Assembly: GCA_938011325.1 (NCBI GenBank) | Contig: CALLUD010000006.1 | Span: forward strand, 372,001 to 436,000 | DNA from: an uncultured Spartobacteria bacterium | GTDB lineage: Bacteria; Verrucomicrobiota; Verrucomicrobiia; Chthoniobacterales; JAATET01 | Length of the DNA: 64,000 bases | Direction of reading: 5' to 3' | Shown: piece by piece, positions 1 through 10,031 of the stretch | How the letters are laid out: every line of letters begins with the position of its first letter | How positions within the stretch are numbered: the stretch's first letter is position 1 | Program-made: the position numbers and the translations under genes | The notes under the pieces: generated by a model | What the model was told of the DNA's origin: nothing | The model's input: only the letters and a program-made list of their open reading frames with translations | The model's database searches: none

Positions 1-3000
1 GTTCGGTGCCTCCGGATGTCGGAAACCTTCGTGGCGTGGACCCGAATTTGCCCGTTGCCGGATCGATAAAGCCGCGCCGATAGAGCCAGTTGATCGGGAG
101 CTGACGCTGGGAATCCGCAACAAGCTCGCTCGTGTTCGTGAGCCGCGTCAGATGCACAATGTCGGACTGTGCCCGAACCCTGACGTTGCCACCGCCGAGC
201 GTGTATTGCACTGGATAACCAAATTCATCCTGCTGGACGGCGCCCAGGCTTGTCCCCTGGTCGTTGCTCGAGATGTAGGCGAGCGGCACGTCAAATTTTC
301 CACCCATGGTCGGGTCGGTAATCTTCGTGCCCGCTGTGTAGATGGTCGCGAATGGGTTCAGGAGCTGAACATCACGGCCGGCCGAGATATCGATGTCACC
401 GCTGCCGGTTCGAATCACCTGATAACGGTTGGTCGTCGGAGTGCCGGTCGGGCTGTTTGCGCCTGTGATCAGCTGCAGCGTCGTGAAGTTGGCACCACCA
501 CTGCTCGAACGCGGCATGTTGCGTCCGAGCTTGATGGAGCCAAGATTGCCGCCCAACGCGGAGAGCGGCTGCACGTTGCGGTAGTCGGCCGCTGAGAAAT
601 CCGCACCGGACGTAATCCGGTAGGACCACGACTGCGCGTTCATCGGCAGCAGCGGATTCGCATCCATGAGCGGCGCGCGATAGACGTCACGCGTCGCAAT
701 CGTTCCCGTGGTCGGCAGCACGAATCCGTCGTGGAAGCCGTTGTTGAAAACGATATCGCCGGCGGCGCGCAACGTCAGGATGCCGGGCGCGCTCTTCGGT
801 CCGAAGCGGAAGGCGCCGAAATTCCAGTCATCATTGGAATTTTGCGAGTTCGTTACGCCAAACGTGATCGTTCCCGTGCGGTGAATGATCTCAGCACCCG
901 GGCGAATGCTGAGGACCGATTCGAGGCTCCGATTGCCGCCGATCAAACGTGCAAGCATCGCCTCGTAGGTCGCGGAGGGAGATCCCGCCGTGCCCACGAA
1001 CAACTCGCCATTCGCCCTCACGTCGTTCTTGAGCGTGTTCAGCGTGTTTCCGCTCAGGTTCCCATTTGTCCCGGTGAGATCAAAAATCTTGTAACCCTCG
1101 ACGATGATGCTCGACGCGCCGAGAATCGAACCCTCGATGGGCGCGATTTGAACGTCGCTCGCATCCGCGAGCTGGGGCGCACGGAGGTGCAGGGTTCCGG
1201 TGAACCGGCCAAGGCCTTCGCTATACGGCTTCGCATCGGCAACCGAGAGGTCGATCTTCGATCCGGATCGGACATCGAGCAGTGCGGTCGGATCGCTCAC
1301 GCCATCGATCTGTGCCCCCGCTTCGAGGAGCACCGCGCCGCCCTTGCCGGCGTTGCTGAATGTCCGCCCGCTCGCATCGAGCACCGCACCGTTCGCAAGG
1401 ATCAGGCTTCCCGCGGCGATGAGCGAAATTGTTCCACCCGTCGCTCCCGAGGCGTCGATCGTGCCATTCACGCGAATCGATCCGGCGTCTGCGGAAAGTC
1501 GGAAATGCCGGCTGGTGGAAACACCATCGACCGTGACGTCGCCGGTGCGGACGCGGAAGTTTCGCAGTTCGGTGAAACCACCGGCGTTGAGCGCATCGTT
1601 CACCTTCGCGAGCGAAGGCAGCCGCGAGACATCGAGCGAAAACTGTCCACCTGCGCCTTCCGCGCCGCCATCGGCAAGCAGGGTGCCCTTGATATCCACG
1701 ACGCCGCGTGTCGCGTTCAGGAACAGGCGGCCCGCATTTCCACCGATCTCCGGCGCGGAAAGCACGAGCGTGCTCCGGCGGCCAAGTTTCACGTCCCCAC
1801 GACGGGAGGTGAGCGTGATCTGACCTGCGTCGGTCGTCTTCACGAGATCGAGAAACCGTTGCGTCGTGCCGCTCACGTCGAGACGGCCGTTTACATTCAC
1901 GCTTCCCTTGGTCGCCTGGAGCGTCAGGAGACCGCTGGGCAGATAGATGTCCGAATTCGCAGTGACGTTCCTGCCCTGCAAGGTGAGGCTGGCGCCAAGA
2001 CCACTCTCGATCGCGACGGGCACCGGATCATCCACACTCTGAATGTTGAGGTCGCCGGTCGCACGAATAAACGAGGTCGTTCCGCCGGTCGCGAAGAATG
2101 CCGGTGTGTTGACATCGAGATTGCCGGCGACAAGCAGGCGTCCCTTGCCATCAAGCAACACCGCACCGGCGGCATTCAGGCTGGTCCGTGCAAACTGGTC
2201 GACGCGCATCGACCGGTTGCCGATCTCGATCGCTCCGGCCTGCAGGGAAAGATGGCCGGAAGGGTTGCGATCCGCCGCAAGCGACCTGCCGGCTGAAGTA
2301 TTGTCGAGAAGGATGGTATCGGCAATGAAGCGGACCGTGCCGCCGTCGTTGAACCCGCGAATCTGCCCGGCCTGCAATTCAAGGCTGCCAAGTCGATTCG
2401 AGCCGAAGCGGCCGGCGCCATACACATCGAGCGAGGTGTAGCTGAGCAGCGAAACCGAGCGCGCATCCTCGAGTTGACGCAGGATGCGCCCGCGCAGAAC
2501 GAGGCCCTTCGTCGGAAGGATGTCTTCCGAGTAATCGCCGAGCTTCATCGTGATCTGGCCGCTGTGCAGCGAGAAGGCCTCGCCATCCAGGATCGCGCGG
2601 CCGTCGAGTCGCGTCGCGAAGCTGGAATCCAGCGTGACGCTGGCGCCGGCAATCCGTGCACGTCTGCCGATGCTCATCTCGGCGACCGCATCGTCGGGAA
2701 CATTCGCCCGCAACATCGCAGCCTCGATGTCGCTGCTCACGCGGAGCAATGCGCCATCGCCGTCGAGCAGCAAGTTCTCGGCGCGCAGCGTGAGCGAGCC
2801 GCGTTGGGCGACTTCCGAACGTCCGGCAAGACGCAGGCGCTCATTGGCAACAAGGATGATTTCCGGTCCGGTGAGCGGCGAACCTTCGTTGTCCACGACG
2901 AGGGTGCCGGTGTTCACCTTCACGGTCGTGCCGTCCTCGGTGCGCGTGCGAACGCCACCGATCAACAGACTCTCGACGCCCCAACCGCTGAGGTTCGCCG

Positions 3001-6000
3001 CGTTGAGGACAATGCGATTCCCCGTGGGTCGCGCGTCAGGCCCCGCAATGACAAGCGTGCCCGGACTGCTGATGTCGACGAATGCCCCGCGTCCGCGGGA
3101 AATCGACTCGCCACGCACGAGGCCGTTGAGTCGCATTTTCTCGATCCCCTGGAAGACCAGATGCCCGGAGTCCGCCGGCAGGAGTTGCGGAGCCGCGTTC
3201 ACCGCGTGCGCGCTCTCCCGCATGAAGTCATTCGCCGTAAAGTCGTCGTAGCGGGCGCGATTGCGGAAGACATCCGCCGAAGCGATCTCGAAGGAGGAAT
3301 ACACCTGCGGCGCCCTCCGGCCGGCATTCAGGCTGTTGAAGCGGTAGCCGGAAACGAGGTGTGAGCCATCAGGCAACGCCAGCGGGCCGGGGATTCGCGA
3401 AGACGATGGCGTCACGAGATATGCCCCCGGAAGCAAGGCGTAGCGGGCCGGCAGCAGCGTGTAGGTGCCAGGCGTGACCTCGGAACCGGGGCCGATCGTG
3501 ATGCGGTCGCCAACGCGAAGGCGGGAGTTCACGTAACCGGGATCGCGCGTCGTGGAGTCCAGCGGATCGCGGCTGAAATTCACCGCTGCCGCATCGCTGT
3601 CGTTGAACGGCGCGAACGGCGCATAGTTCGCATCGTAGCCGGGAATGATCACAAAGCGGTCCTCGGAGGCGAGAATGTCCTGCCTGCCCAGATTTCCCTC
3701 CACCCACCGGTAGGCGTAAAGGTCGCCGCCGCCGCGCAGATCGATCTGCGAGCCGTTGCGGGTCGTAATCCGCTCCGCTCCAAGATTGACCCGCTTCTCG
3801 GGCAGGCCCACGAGCGTGACATCCGTTCCAGTGGGATCGATCCACGAGTTGCCGTCGATGCTCACGCCGTAGGGAATCAACCGGCCCTCCCCGGTTACTG
3901 AATCGACAAGCGACACCGAGGTGATGCTGGCTGGTCCGAGCGCGAGCCGCTTTGTGACCGGGAACGTGCGCGCGTCGCCGGTGACGAGATCCTGCGGCGC
4001 CTCGCCGGTGCCGTCCCAGCCCAGGTTGATCGTGCCCATCGGTGCGCGAAGCACGCCATTCTGCGCGATCGAGCTGGCATAGATGGAGATCGTGCCTCCT
4101 GCGGAAAGCGGAATCTGGCGCGTGCCCGACCTCTGGATGGTGACCGAACCCGCTTGCACAGGCTGGCCCTGGCGCGGCCGGTAATCGTAGGCGACGACTG
4201 TGAAATTCGATGCCGTCGGCGTATAAATCTGGCCGGCACGGAAGTGCAGATGGCCGGCAATGTTGAGCGTGCCTTCGCCACGAATGTCGCCGCCGTCCGC
4301 AAGGAAGTTCGCGCGGCGAATGTTCCGCAGGGAAAGGGTGCCGATATCAATGAGATCGGCCTCCACCGTGATGATCCCCGGACCTTGCGTGGGGCCGAAG
4401 TGGTAGGGATTCGTGGGCGCCGTGAAGGGATGCTTTGGCTCGGCAGGCAGCGACGGCGTTCGGAACGGCATGCCAAGCGCCACATACGGCGCCGATAGCT
4501 TCACGTGATCGTTGGCATACATCACGCCACCACTTGCGACCTTCAAGGTGTCGCGGGCCTTGATGTTGACCGGCCCCTTGAATTTCACGACGCCGTCGAG
4601 CGTCAGCGAATCAAAACCGCCCTTCTCAAATTTGGTCACCGTGAAATAGCCAAGGGCGGGAATGTTCCGTCCATCCCTCCGGACCACGGGCTGGCCGATG
4701 AGCGTTTGCTCGCCGGTCTCGAAGAGCGAAGGCAGAGGATCGAGCGGCAGGGTCCGCCCCCGTTGTGACACGATGAGATTGGGGTCCGTCGGGAAGCCGC
4801 CCGAGACAGAAAACCGGCCGGAGGAAACTTCGAGCGAGCCACCATAGGCCGCAGGGCCGCCGGCGTGGCCTTTCAACGCGGCATCGGTAAAGAGCTGCTC
4901 GCCGCCGTCGAGGATGATCTTTCCACCATCGCTATCGAGGCGAACCGGCACAAACTGCCGGCTCGCAAGCGGGGCGTTCAAGCCGCTGCGCGCGGAGATC
5001 GCGAGAGACGGCGTGGGGGTCAGGAGATGCGGCGAGAAGTCGAGAACGCCGGACGTTCCGGAAACGTCGAGGACGGCACCGCGCCGCGCAACGATGTTTC
5101 CGGACACCTCGATCGTGCCACCGGGCAGCACCGAGCCAAGCCGCCGCCCGAGTCCCGCGCGATCACGCACGAGCACCATCGTGCCCGCCGTGGAAAGGCG
5201 GCTCTTCGTGCCAAGGTAGACAGTGGTCAGCGATTGCTCGCGCCCCTGCGCCAGCACGTTCTGCTCGAAGGTGTTGATCGAATCCTTGCTTCCCGAAACG
5301 GTGATCTTTCCACCAGGCGCGACCACCGTTCCAAGAATCGCCACCGTGCTGCCCGAGAACGACACCTCGCCAAGCGGGTCGGTGACGATTCGCGCCCCCT
5401 CCTTCATCACGAGGTCGCCGCGGAAGAGCAGACCGGTGTTCGACACGTCATCCGAAAGACCAAGACTGCGGAAGGCGAGACTGACCGGGGGCCGCTCGCC
5501 CTTCGGCCAGACGATCTCGCTCACGTCGAGCGTGCCGCCATTTCGCGGATGCGGATTCGCAATGAGGCTCGTCACGCGCGGTTCGAGCACGGTGTTTTCC
5601 GCAATGACGACGCCGGGCAGATGCTGTTTCTCGCCGAGGAAGTTGTAGCGGAGCCCGCCGATGCCGGTGAGGTCAAATTGAGTGAAGCCGCCGCGATTGA
5701 AAAAGTCCGGCCGGAGCAGCAGAGTGCCGGGCTCGGTTGCACGCCCGCCAACCTGGATGAACGGAGCCTGCAGCGCCAGCGACCCGCCCTTCGCGCCGGA
5801 AAATCCGCGCAGCTCGCCATGAATGCGCAGCCGGCCGGAGAGCAACCGCTCCGTGTCCTCGACACGACGCCTGCCCTTGACCTCCTCTTTCAAGAACAGC
5901 GCACCGAGGTTCGGATCCTTTCCGGCACGCAACGCGATGGAACCACCGTCGCCATAGGTGATCGTGTTGTCACGATCCACGAGCACACCGCCCGAAACGT

Positions 6001-9000
6001 CGATCAGACTGCCCGGCGCAAGCCGTGCCGTAAATGCGGTGACGTCAACCTTTCCACCATCCGCCACGATGGGTCGCAGTCCACGGGGCGAAGGATTGCG
6101 CACATCGAAGATCAGGCCCGCGGTATTCAGCACCGCACCCGGGCCGAGCGTGAACCTCCCGGCGTCGGGATCGGCATAGATCGGCGGCACCGGAATGCTC
6201 GCATCGCGCGCCTTGTATTGAGCTGCGAGGTAAGGCGAGACGTTGTAGGCCGCAAACGTAAGGCTTCCGCCCGGAGCGGTAATCGATCCCTGCACGTCGA
6301 TATTGCGGCCTTTCAGTGTCAACGCCCCGAAGGCCGGCGCCTCGATCACGACATCCCCCGGCACGAAAATATCGCCCGCGGAGTTGTCCACGATGAGTTC
6401 GCCGAATCCTCCCTCACTGAGCAGCGAAGGCGATAGCTCCACATTTCGACGCCGCTCCCCGAGCAGCCGGAATGGATTCACGAGGCTCGCGCTCTGCCTG
6501 CCTTCCAGCGCCAGAGGCTTGCCCTCGGGGCTCACCGCAAACGGCTGCGCCGGCCGCAACTGGCGATCGCCGAAAACGATCGTCGGCGCGCGCAGCGACG
6601 TTTCCATGAATGGCTCGCCGTATTTCGGCTCGGGATCCTGCGAGCGGAATGCAAGCTCGAGCTTGCTCGGCTTCGGCAGCGAGCTGGAGATCCGCGTCTC
6701 ACGCAGTTGGCGTGGACCAATGACGGTCGTTCCCTCGAGTTTTCCGTCGAGCGCCATCGACGCGGCCGTGATGGAAATTTTGCCGCCGGCCGCGCCCTGG
6801 ATGTAGTCGCTCTCGTAGTGTCCGCGATCGAGGCTGAGCGCCGGGCGGAACGTCCTCGTGATGCCCCACTTCGCGTGCGTCTCCGTGAACGTGGGATCGT
6901 AGATCCCGTCGTAAACCATGTCGGGCGTTGCGTCGGCGATGTCGATGAGCCGCGGACCCTGGATCACCTTCGTCGTCTTGATGTATCCGCCCTTGTTGTT
7001 CATCCACCCGCCGGAGACATCGATGATCGAGCCCTTTTGAAGCACGACGGACTCGCCGGCCTGCAGCGTCACGTCGCCGCCGGCAACGGTCAGCTGCCCC
7101 ACTCCGCGCTCGATGAGTTCGAGAAAGCCGGTCGCATCGCCAAGCGGAGTGCCGATCCACTCCCTGCCGTTGAATGTGCCGGTGCGGCGGGCGTCGATCG
7201 TGATCGTCGTGTTGCGGAAGGGTCCTTCGCGCTGAAGCGGCGTATCGGCGAGTTCCGGACCGCGAAACTCCAGCGTGAGGATGTTCTGCTCGAGCGGCAC
7301 CTGCACCGCGGTGGTTCCGGCAACGTCGATCATCGCGCCCTCGTCGACGTAGATCTGTCCGGCCGAATAGACAAAGCGTGACAGCGGCGGCTGCTGCTCG
7401 GTCGTGCTCGGGATGTAGTCCCATTTTCCGGCCTGAACGGTCACGGAGGCATTGGGCGCGAGAAGCTGCGAACCCTTGTCGAAGTGCACGGCGAGCCCCC
7501 GCGCGTTCACCTGAGAACGGATCGCGACCTCCGTGCCGGTGATTTTTTCGTCGCTCGCGATCTCGGGCAGGATTCGCATCACGCTTCCCTCACCGATCGT
7601 CACCACGCCGGTGCTGCGCGGGACGAAGAGCGTTTTGTGGGCCTCGGTGGCACCATTCGCATTGTAGGCGGGATTCGCGACGTAGTCGTAGACGGCCAGG
7701 AGGTCGATGCGGCCGTTCAGGGAAACCGACGTCGTGCTGTCGATGATGCCATTCTGCTGGACGCTCTTTCCCGTGATCGTCGCGTTGGCTCGCTCGATCT
7801 CGATGATGCCGTCGTTGATCGCCGTGCCTGCGCGAATCCGCCTGGAAGCATCCGGGTCGTCCACCGCGCCCACCACGACGTCCAAACCGCGAAGGCTCGG
7901 ATCGCTGCCTGCGTGCGGGAGCACACCGATCTGCAATCCCGCCGCCAGCACGGTCTGACCATCCGGCGTGGAAATCGTTCCCGAGTTGCGAACATTCGCG
8001 CCGGCGAGCATCACGCGTCCGCCGACTTTCGCGGGAGTCGTCGGGCTCGCGATCTGCGCGCCACGCTCCACAACAACATCACCACTCAGGGCGAGATACT
8101 CGGCCGTAATGAGTGTGCCCACCTTCGCGGATTCGAGCTTCTGGTTACCCGCTTCGGTCATCGTGATGACCGTCCGGCCCGTGCGATCCTTGGTAAGCGA
8201 GTAATCGTCGCCGGCGACGAGTGTTTGCTCGCCCTGCTGGTCGTGAGTGAACGTGAGCTTCGGCGTGCTTCGATCGTCGAGAGCCTGGCTGAGGACCTTT
8301 GATGCAGCAGTGATTTCGAACGAATCGGTGATGAATGCGGAGAACAGAAACTGTGCGTCGGTATTGTTGAGCAGGCCGCGCGCAATGAGCGTGGGATTGA
8401 TGGGAAGCGCCGCCGCCGTGAGCGCGTAGGTGTTCACCTGGCTGGAGCCGCCAAAGATGATGCCGTTCTGGTTGAGAATGTAGACCTGCCCGTCGGCGTT
8501 GAGCTTGCCAAGGATCTGGCTGGGGCGGCCCTTGGGATCGTTGACCTTGTTGAAGGCCACCCATTTGCTCTTGTCGGAGCCGCCCTTGGATTGGTCAAAC
8601 GTGAGCGTCGTCTTCTTGCCGACATTGAACGTCCGCCAGTTCAGCAACGCCTGCTGCTCCGTCTGGACGACAGTGAGCTCCCTGCTGCCACCGCTGCCCT
8701 TCTTCTCGGTGGGCAATTCCGCGCCAACCCAGAGAGTGGGGTCCTCGCCGGCCTTCGGCTTCTTGAGATTCTTCGGCACCCGGGGATCGACCTCGAGCCC
8801 GTTGCGCACAAGACCGTCGCGAACGCGCGGAAGCAGCACACCACCCTTCGGGTTCCGAAGGCGCGCGGTGGACGCCTGGGCGGCTTCGCGAGCCGATTTT
8901 TGCAGGACGCGGGCGGATTGCACCGCCGCCGTGGTGCGGGCGAGGCGATCCTTCGCATTCGCCTGCACTCTTGCCGCATCCGCCTGCCCGGCGCCCGCGC

Positions 9001-9154
9001 CTGTTCCTTTACCGTCCCTTGCCTTGGGCGCAACCGCACCCCCGCGCAGAATGTCCCCCGCCTGCACCGTGAAGGCAGGCAGGAGCAGCAGCGCGATTCC
9101 AGACGAAATCGAGTGGAACACGCGCAGCACGTAGCATCTGCGCCGGTGAATCAT
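1..9154 (-). CDS. Giant filamentous-haemagglutinin-like exoprotein (TpsA), 3' end beyond window
   Basis: This is the secreted partner of a two-partner secretion system. The frame stays open for about 3,050 codons from an ATG and leaves the window without a stop, so the C-terminus is missing. A signal peptide covers residues 1-33 (hydrophobic core ALLLLPAF). An Ala-rich linker follows, then the haemagglutination-activity/TPS domain at about 160-300, with LNWRTFNVGKKTTLTFDQ and QVYILNQNGIIFGG as hallmarks. The rest is beta-helix-like sequence with many degenerate repeats of the type GSLIDVSGG, GGDVTLQAG and GGTIEVSG. The stretch nearest the edge (RTGSGDIDISAGRDVQLLNP) recalls the conserved C-terminal part of large FHA proteins, so perhaps a few hundred residues are missing. 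The start lies 4 bp after the prolyl isomerase stop, so it is the last visible gene of the operon. Role as adhesin or surface matrix protein is inferred from the family. Confidence 0.9.
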   Translation of the reverse strand, partial: MIHRRRCYVLRVFHSISSGIALLLLPAFTVQAGDILRGGAVAPKARDGKGTGAGAGQADAARVQANAKDRLARTTAAVQSARVLQKSAREAAQASTARLRNPKGGVLLPRVRDGLVRNGLEVDPRVPKNLKKPKAGEDPTLWVGAELPTEKKGSGGSRELTVVQTEQQALLNWRTFNVGKKTTLTFDQSKGGSDKSKWVAFNKVNDPKGRPSQILGKLNADGQVYILNQNGIIFGGSSQVNTYALTAAALPINPTLIARGLLNNTDAQFLFSAFITDSFEITAASKVLSQALDDRSTPKLTFTHDQQGEQTLVAGDDYSLTKDRTGRTVITMTEAGNQKLESAKVGTLITAEYLALSGDVVVERGAQIASPTTPAKVGGRVMLAGANVRNSGTISTPDGQTVLAAGLQIGVLPHAGSDPSLRGLDVVVGAVDDPDASRRIRAGTAINDGIIEIERANATITGKSVQQNGIIDSTTSVSLNGRIDLLAVYDYVANPAYNANGATEAHKTLFVPRSTGVVTIGEGSVMRILPEIASDEKITGTEVAIRSQVNARGLAVHFDKGSQLLAPNASVTVQAGKWDYIPSTTEQQPPLSRFVYSAGQIYVDEGAMIDVAGTTAVQVPLEQNILTLEFRGPELADTPLQREGPFRNTTITIDARRTGTFNGREWIGTPLGDATGFLELIERGVGQLTVAGGDVTLQAGESVVLQKGSIIDVSGGWMNNKGGYIKTTKVIQGPRLIDIADATPDMVYDGIYDPTFTETHAKWGITRTFRPALSLDRGHYESDYIQGAAGGKISITAASMALDGKLEGTTVIGPRQLRETRISSSLPKPSKLELAFRSQDPEPKYGEPFMETSLRAPTIVFGDRQLRPAQPFAVSPEGKPLALEGRQSASLVNPFRLLGERRRNVELSPSLLSEGGFGELIVDNSAGDIFVPGDVVIEAPAFGALTLKGRNIDVQGSITAPGGSLTFAAYNVSPYLAAQYKARDASIPVPPIYADPDAGRFTLGPGAVLNTAGLIFDVRNPSPRGLRPIVADGGKVDVTAFTARLAPGSLIDVSGGVLVDRDNTITYGDGGSIALRAGKDPNLGALFLKEEVKGRRRVEDTERLLSGRLRIHGELRGFSGAKGGSLALQAPFIQVGGRATEPGTLLLRPDFFNRGGFTQFDLTGIGGLRYNFLGEKQHLPGVVIAENTVLEPRVTSLIANPHPRNGGTLDVSEIVWPKGERPPVSLAFRSLGLSDDVSNTGLLFRGDLVMKEGARIVTDPLGEVSFSGSTVAILGTVVAPGGKITVSGSKDSINTFEQNVLAQGREQSLTTVYLGTKSRLSTAGTMVLVRDRAGLGRRLGSVLPGGTIEVSGNIVARRGAVLDVSGTSGVLDFSPHLLTPTPSLAISARSGLNAPLASRQFVPVRLDSDGGKIILDGGEQLFTDAALKGHAGGPAAYGGSLEVSSGRFSVSGGFPTDPNLIVSQRGRTLPLDPLPSLFETGEQTLIGQPVVRRDGRNIPALGYFTVTKFEKGGFDSLTLDGVVKFKGPVNIKARDTLKVASGGVMYANDHVKLSAPYVALGMPFRTPSLPAEPKHPFTAPTNPYHFGPTQGPGIITVEADLIDIGTLSLRNIRRANFLADGGDIRGEGTLNIAGHLHFRAGQIYTPTASNFTVVAYDYRPRQGQPVQAGSVTIQRSGTRQIPLSAGGTISIYASSIAQNGVLRAPMGTINLGWDGTGEAPQDLVTGDARTFPVTKRLALGPASITSVSLVDSVTGEGRLIPYGVSIDGNSWIDPTGTDVTLVGLPEKRVNLGAERITTRNGSQIDLRGGGDLYAYRWVEGNLGRQDILASEDRFVIIPGYDANYAPFAPFNDSDAAAVNFSRDPLDSTTRDPGYVNSRLRVGDRITIGPGSEVTPGTYTLLPARYALLPGAYLVTPSSSRIPGPLALPDGSHLVSGYRFNSLNAGRRAPQVYSSFEIASADVFRNRARYDDFTANDFMRESAHAVNAAPQLLPADSGHLVFQGIEKMRLNGLVRGESISRGRGAFVDISSPGTLVIAGPDARPTGNRIVLNAANLSGWGVESLLIGGVRTRTEDGTTVKVNTGTLVVDNEGSPLTGPEIILVANERLRLAGRSEVAQRGSLTLRAENLLLDGDGALLRVSSDIEAAMLRANVPDDAVAEMSIGRRARIAGASVTLDSSFATRLDGRAILDGEAFSLHSGQITMKLGDYSEDILPTKGLVLRGRILRQLEDARSVSLLSYTSLDVYGAGRFGSNRLGSLELQAGQIRGFNDGGTVRFIADTILLDNTSAGRSLAADRNPSGHLSLQAGAIEIGNRSMRVDQFARTSLNAAGAVLLDGKGRLLVAGNLDVNTPAFFATGGTTSFIRATGDLNIQSVDDPVPVAIESGLGASLTLQGRNVTANSDIYLPSGLLTLQATKGSVNVNGRLDVSGTTQRFLDLVKTTDAGQITLTSRRGDVKLGRRSTLVLSAPEIGGNAGRLFLNATRGVVDIKGTLLADGGAEGAGGQFSLDVSRLPSLAKVNDALNAGGFTELRNFRVRTGDVTVDGVSTSRHFRLSADAGSIRVNGTIDASGATGGTISLIAAGSLILANGAVLDASGRTFSNAGKGGAVLLEAGAQIDGVSDPTALLDVRSGSKIDLSVADAKPYSEGLGRFTGTLHLRAPQLADASDVQIAPIEGSILGASSIIVEGYKIFDLTGTNGNLSGNTLNTLKNDVRANGELFVGTAGSPSATYEAMLARLIGGNRSLESVLSIRPGAEIIHRTGTITFGVTNSQNSNDDWNFGAFRFGPKSAPGILTLRAAGDIVFNNGFHDGFVLPTTGTIATRDVYRAPLMDANPLLPMNAQSWSYRITSGADFSAADYRNVQPLSALGGNLGSIKLGRNMPRSSSGGANFTTLQLITGANSPTGTPTTNRYQVIRTGSGDIDISAGRDVQLLNPFATIYTAGTKITDPTMGGKFDVPLAYISSNDQGTSLGAVQQDEFGYPVQYTLGGGNVRVRAQSDIVHLTRLTNTSELVADSQRQLPINWLYRRGFIDPATGKFGSTPRRFPTSGGTE

Positions 9155-9158
9155 GCGC

Positions 9159-10031
9159 TTACTTCTTTGAAGGCTCGACGAGCTGGCTCAGGGCGATTTC
9201 GTTGATCGCGACGGCATTCTCCTGCAGCAGGCGCTCGAGATATGCCGTGCGGTTTGCACGGGTCTGTTCCTCGCGAAGCCTCGCGGCCAGCGCATCCTTG
9301 ACCTCATCGAGAGCCGGCGTGCGCTCCTCGCGGACGTCGAGGACCTTCACGATGTGCCACCCGTCGGCGAGTTCGATGGGCGCGGTCACCGCATCCCTGC
9401 CAAGCCCCGAAACTTTTTCGCGGATCGCGGGTTGAAGCTGCTCCGCGGCCAGCCAGCCGATCTCCCCGCCGTTCGCCGCGCTCTGCGGTTCCTGGCTTTC
9501 CCGTCGAGCCACCGCGGCAAAGTCCCCGCCGGGTTCCTTCAACGCCTTTTGCACGGCCTCGAGACGGCTCTTCGCATCGTCCCCCTTCTCGATGTAGATC
9601 TGCGCGAGGCGGAATTGTTTAGGCACGCGCAGCTGCGACTTCACCGACTCGTAGGCTGAGGCAACCTCCTCGGCGCTCGGGAATTCGGCCGGCGGCTCGG
9701 AGACCGATCGCAGGTAGCTCTCGGCAATCGCCGACTGACGAAGCCGCTCAAGCTGCGCCTCGACGTTCGGCTGCTTGTCCCAGTTTTTCGCGAGCGCCTG
9801 CCTGAGCAGCAGCTGCTCGACGATGAGCGAACGCACAACCTGGTTGAGCGCACCGGGGTCTCCGGCCAGCTGCTGTTTTTCACGCGGCGTGAGCGCGTCG
9901 AAATACGAGGCGATCTCGGTGGATTTGACATCTTCGTCGCCAATTCGGGCGATGACGGCCTCGTCGGCCGCGAGAACATTGCCGGTCGCAACGGTCGCGG
10001 CGATCAAGGTGAATACATAACGGATTTTCAT
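9159..10031 (-). CDS. Periplasmic parvulin-type peptidylprolyl isomerase (SurA/PpiC-like)
   Basis: The 290-residue protein has a signal peptide (residues 1-21, ending VLA), a SurA-like helical N-terminal part (EVVRSLIVEQLLLRQAL-type pattern around 70-90) and a rotamase/PpiC domain at about 125-225. The latter includes GGDFAAVARRES, GGEIGWL and ADGWHIVKV, which are typical parvulin strands. It should catalyse Xaa-Pro isomerisation and chaperone outer-membrane or secreted beta-rich proteins in the periplasm. Its ATG overlaps the stop of the upstream coiled-coil gene (ATGA), and the giant exoprotein starts 4 bp after its stop. Translational coupling between chaperone and secreted client is therefore likely. 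Function in TpsA passage is inference from this context. Confidence 0.9.
   Translation of the reverse strand: MKIRYVFTLIAATVATGNVLAADEAVIARIGDEDVKSTEIASYFDALTPREKQQLAGDPGALNQVVRSLIVEQLLLRQALAKNWDKQPNVEAQLERLRQSAIAESYLRSVSEPPAEFPSAEEVASAYESVKSQLRVPKQFRLAQIYIEKGDDAKSRLEAVQKALKEPGGDFAAVARRESQEPQSAANGGEIGWLAAEQLQPAIREKVSGLGRDAVTAPIELADGWHIVKVLDVREERTPALDEVKDALAARLREEQTRANRTAYLERLLQENAVAINEIALSQLVEPSKK

Noticed and set aside
731..2296. Long plus-strand frame (521 codons), with others at 4865-6436 and 7484-8302
   Set aside because: They lie in codon register antisense to the giant exoprotein gene. Their products are Arg/Glu-rich without domains, as expected for shadows of a GC-rich gene.
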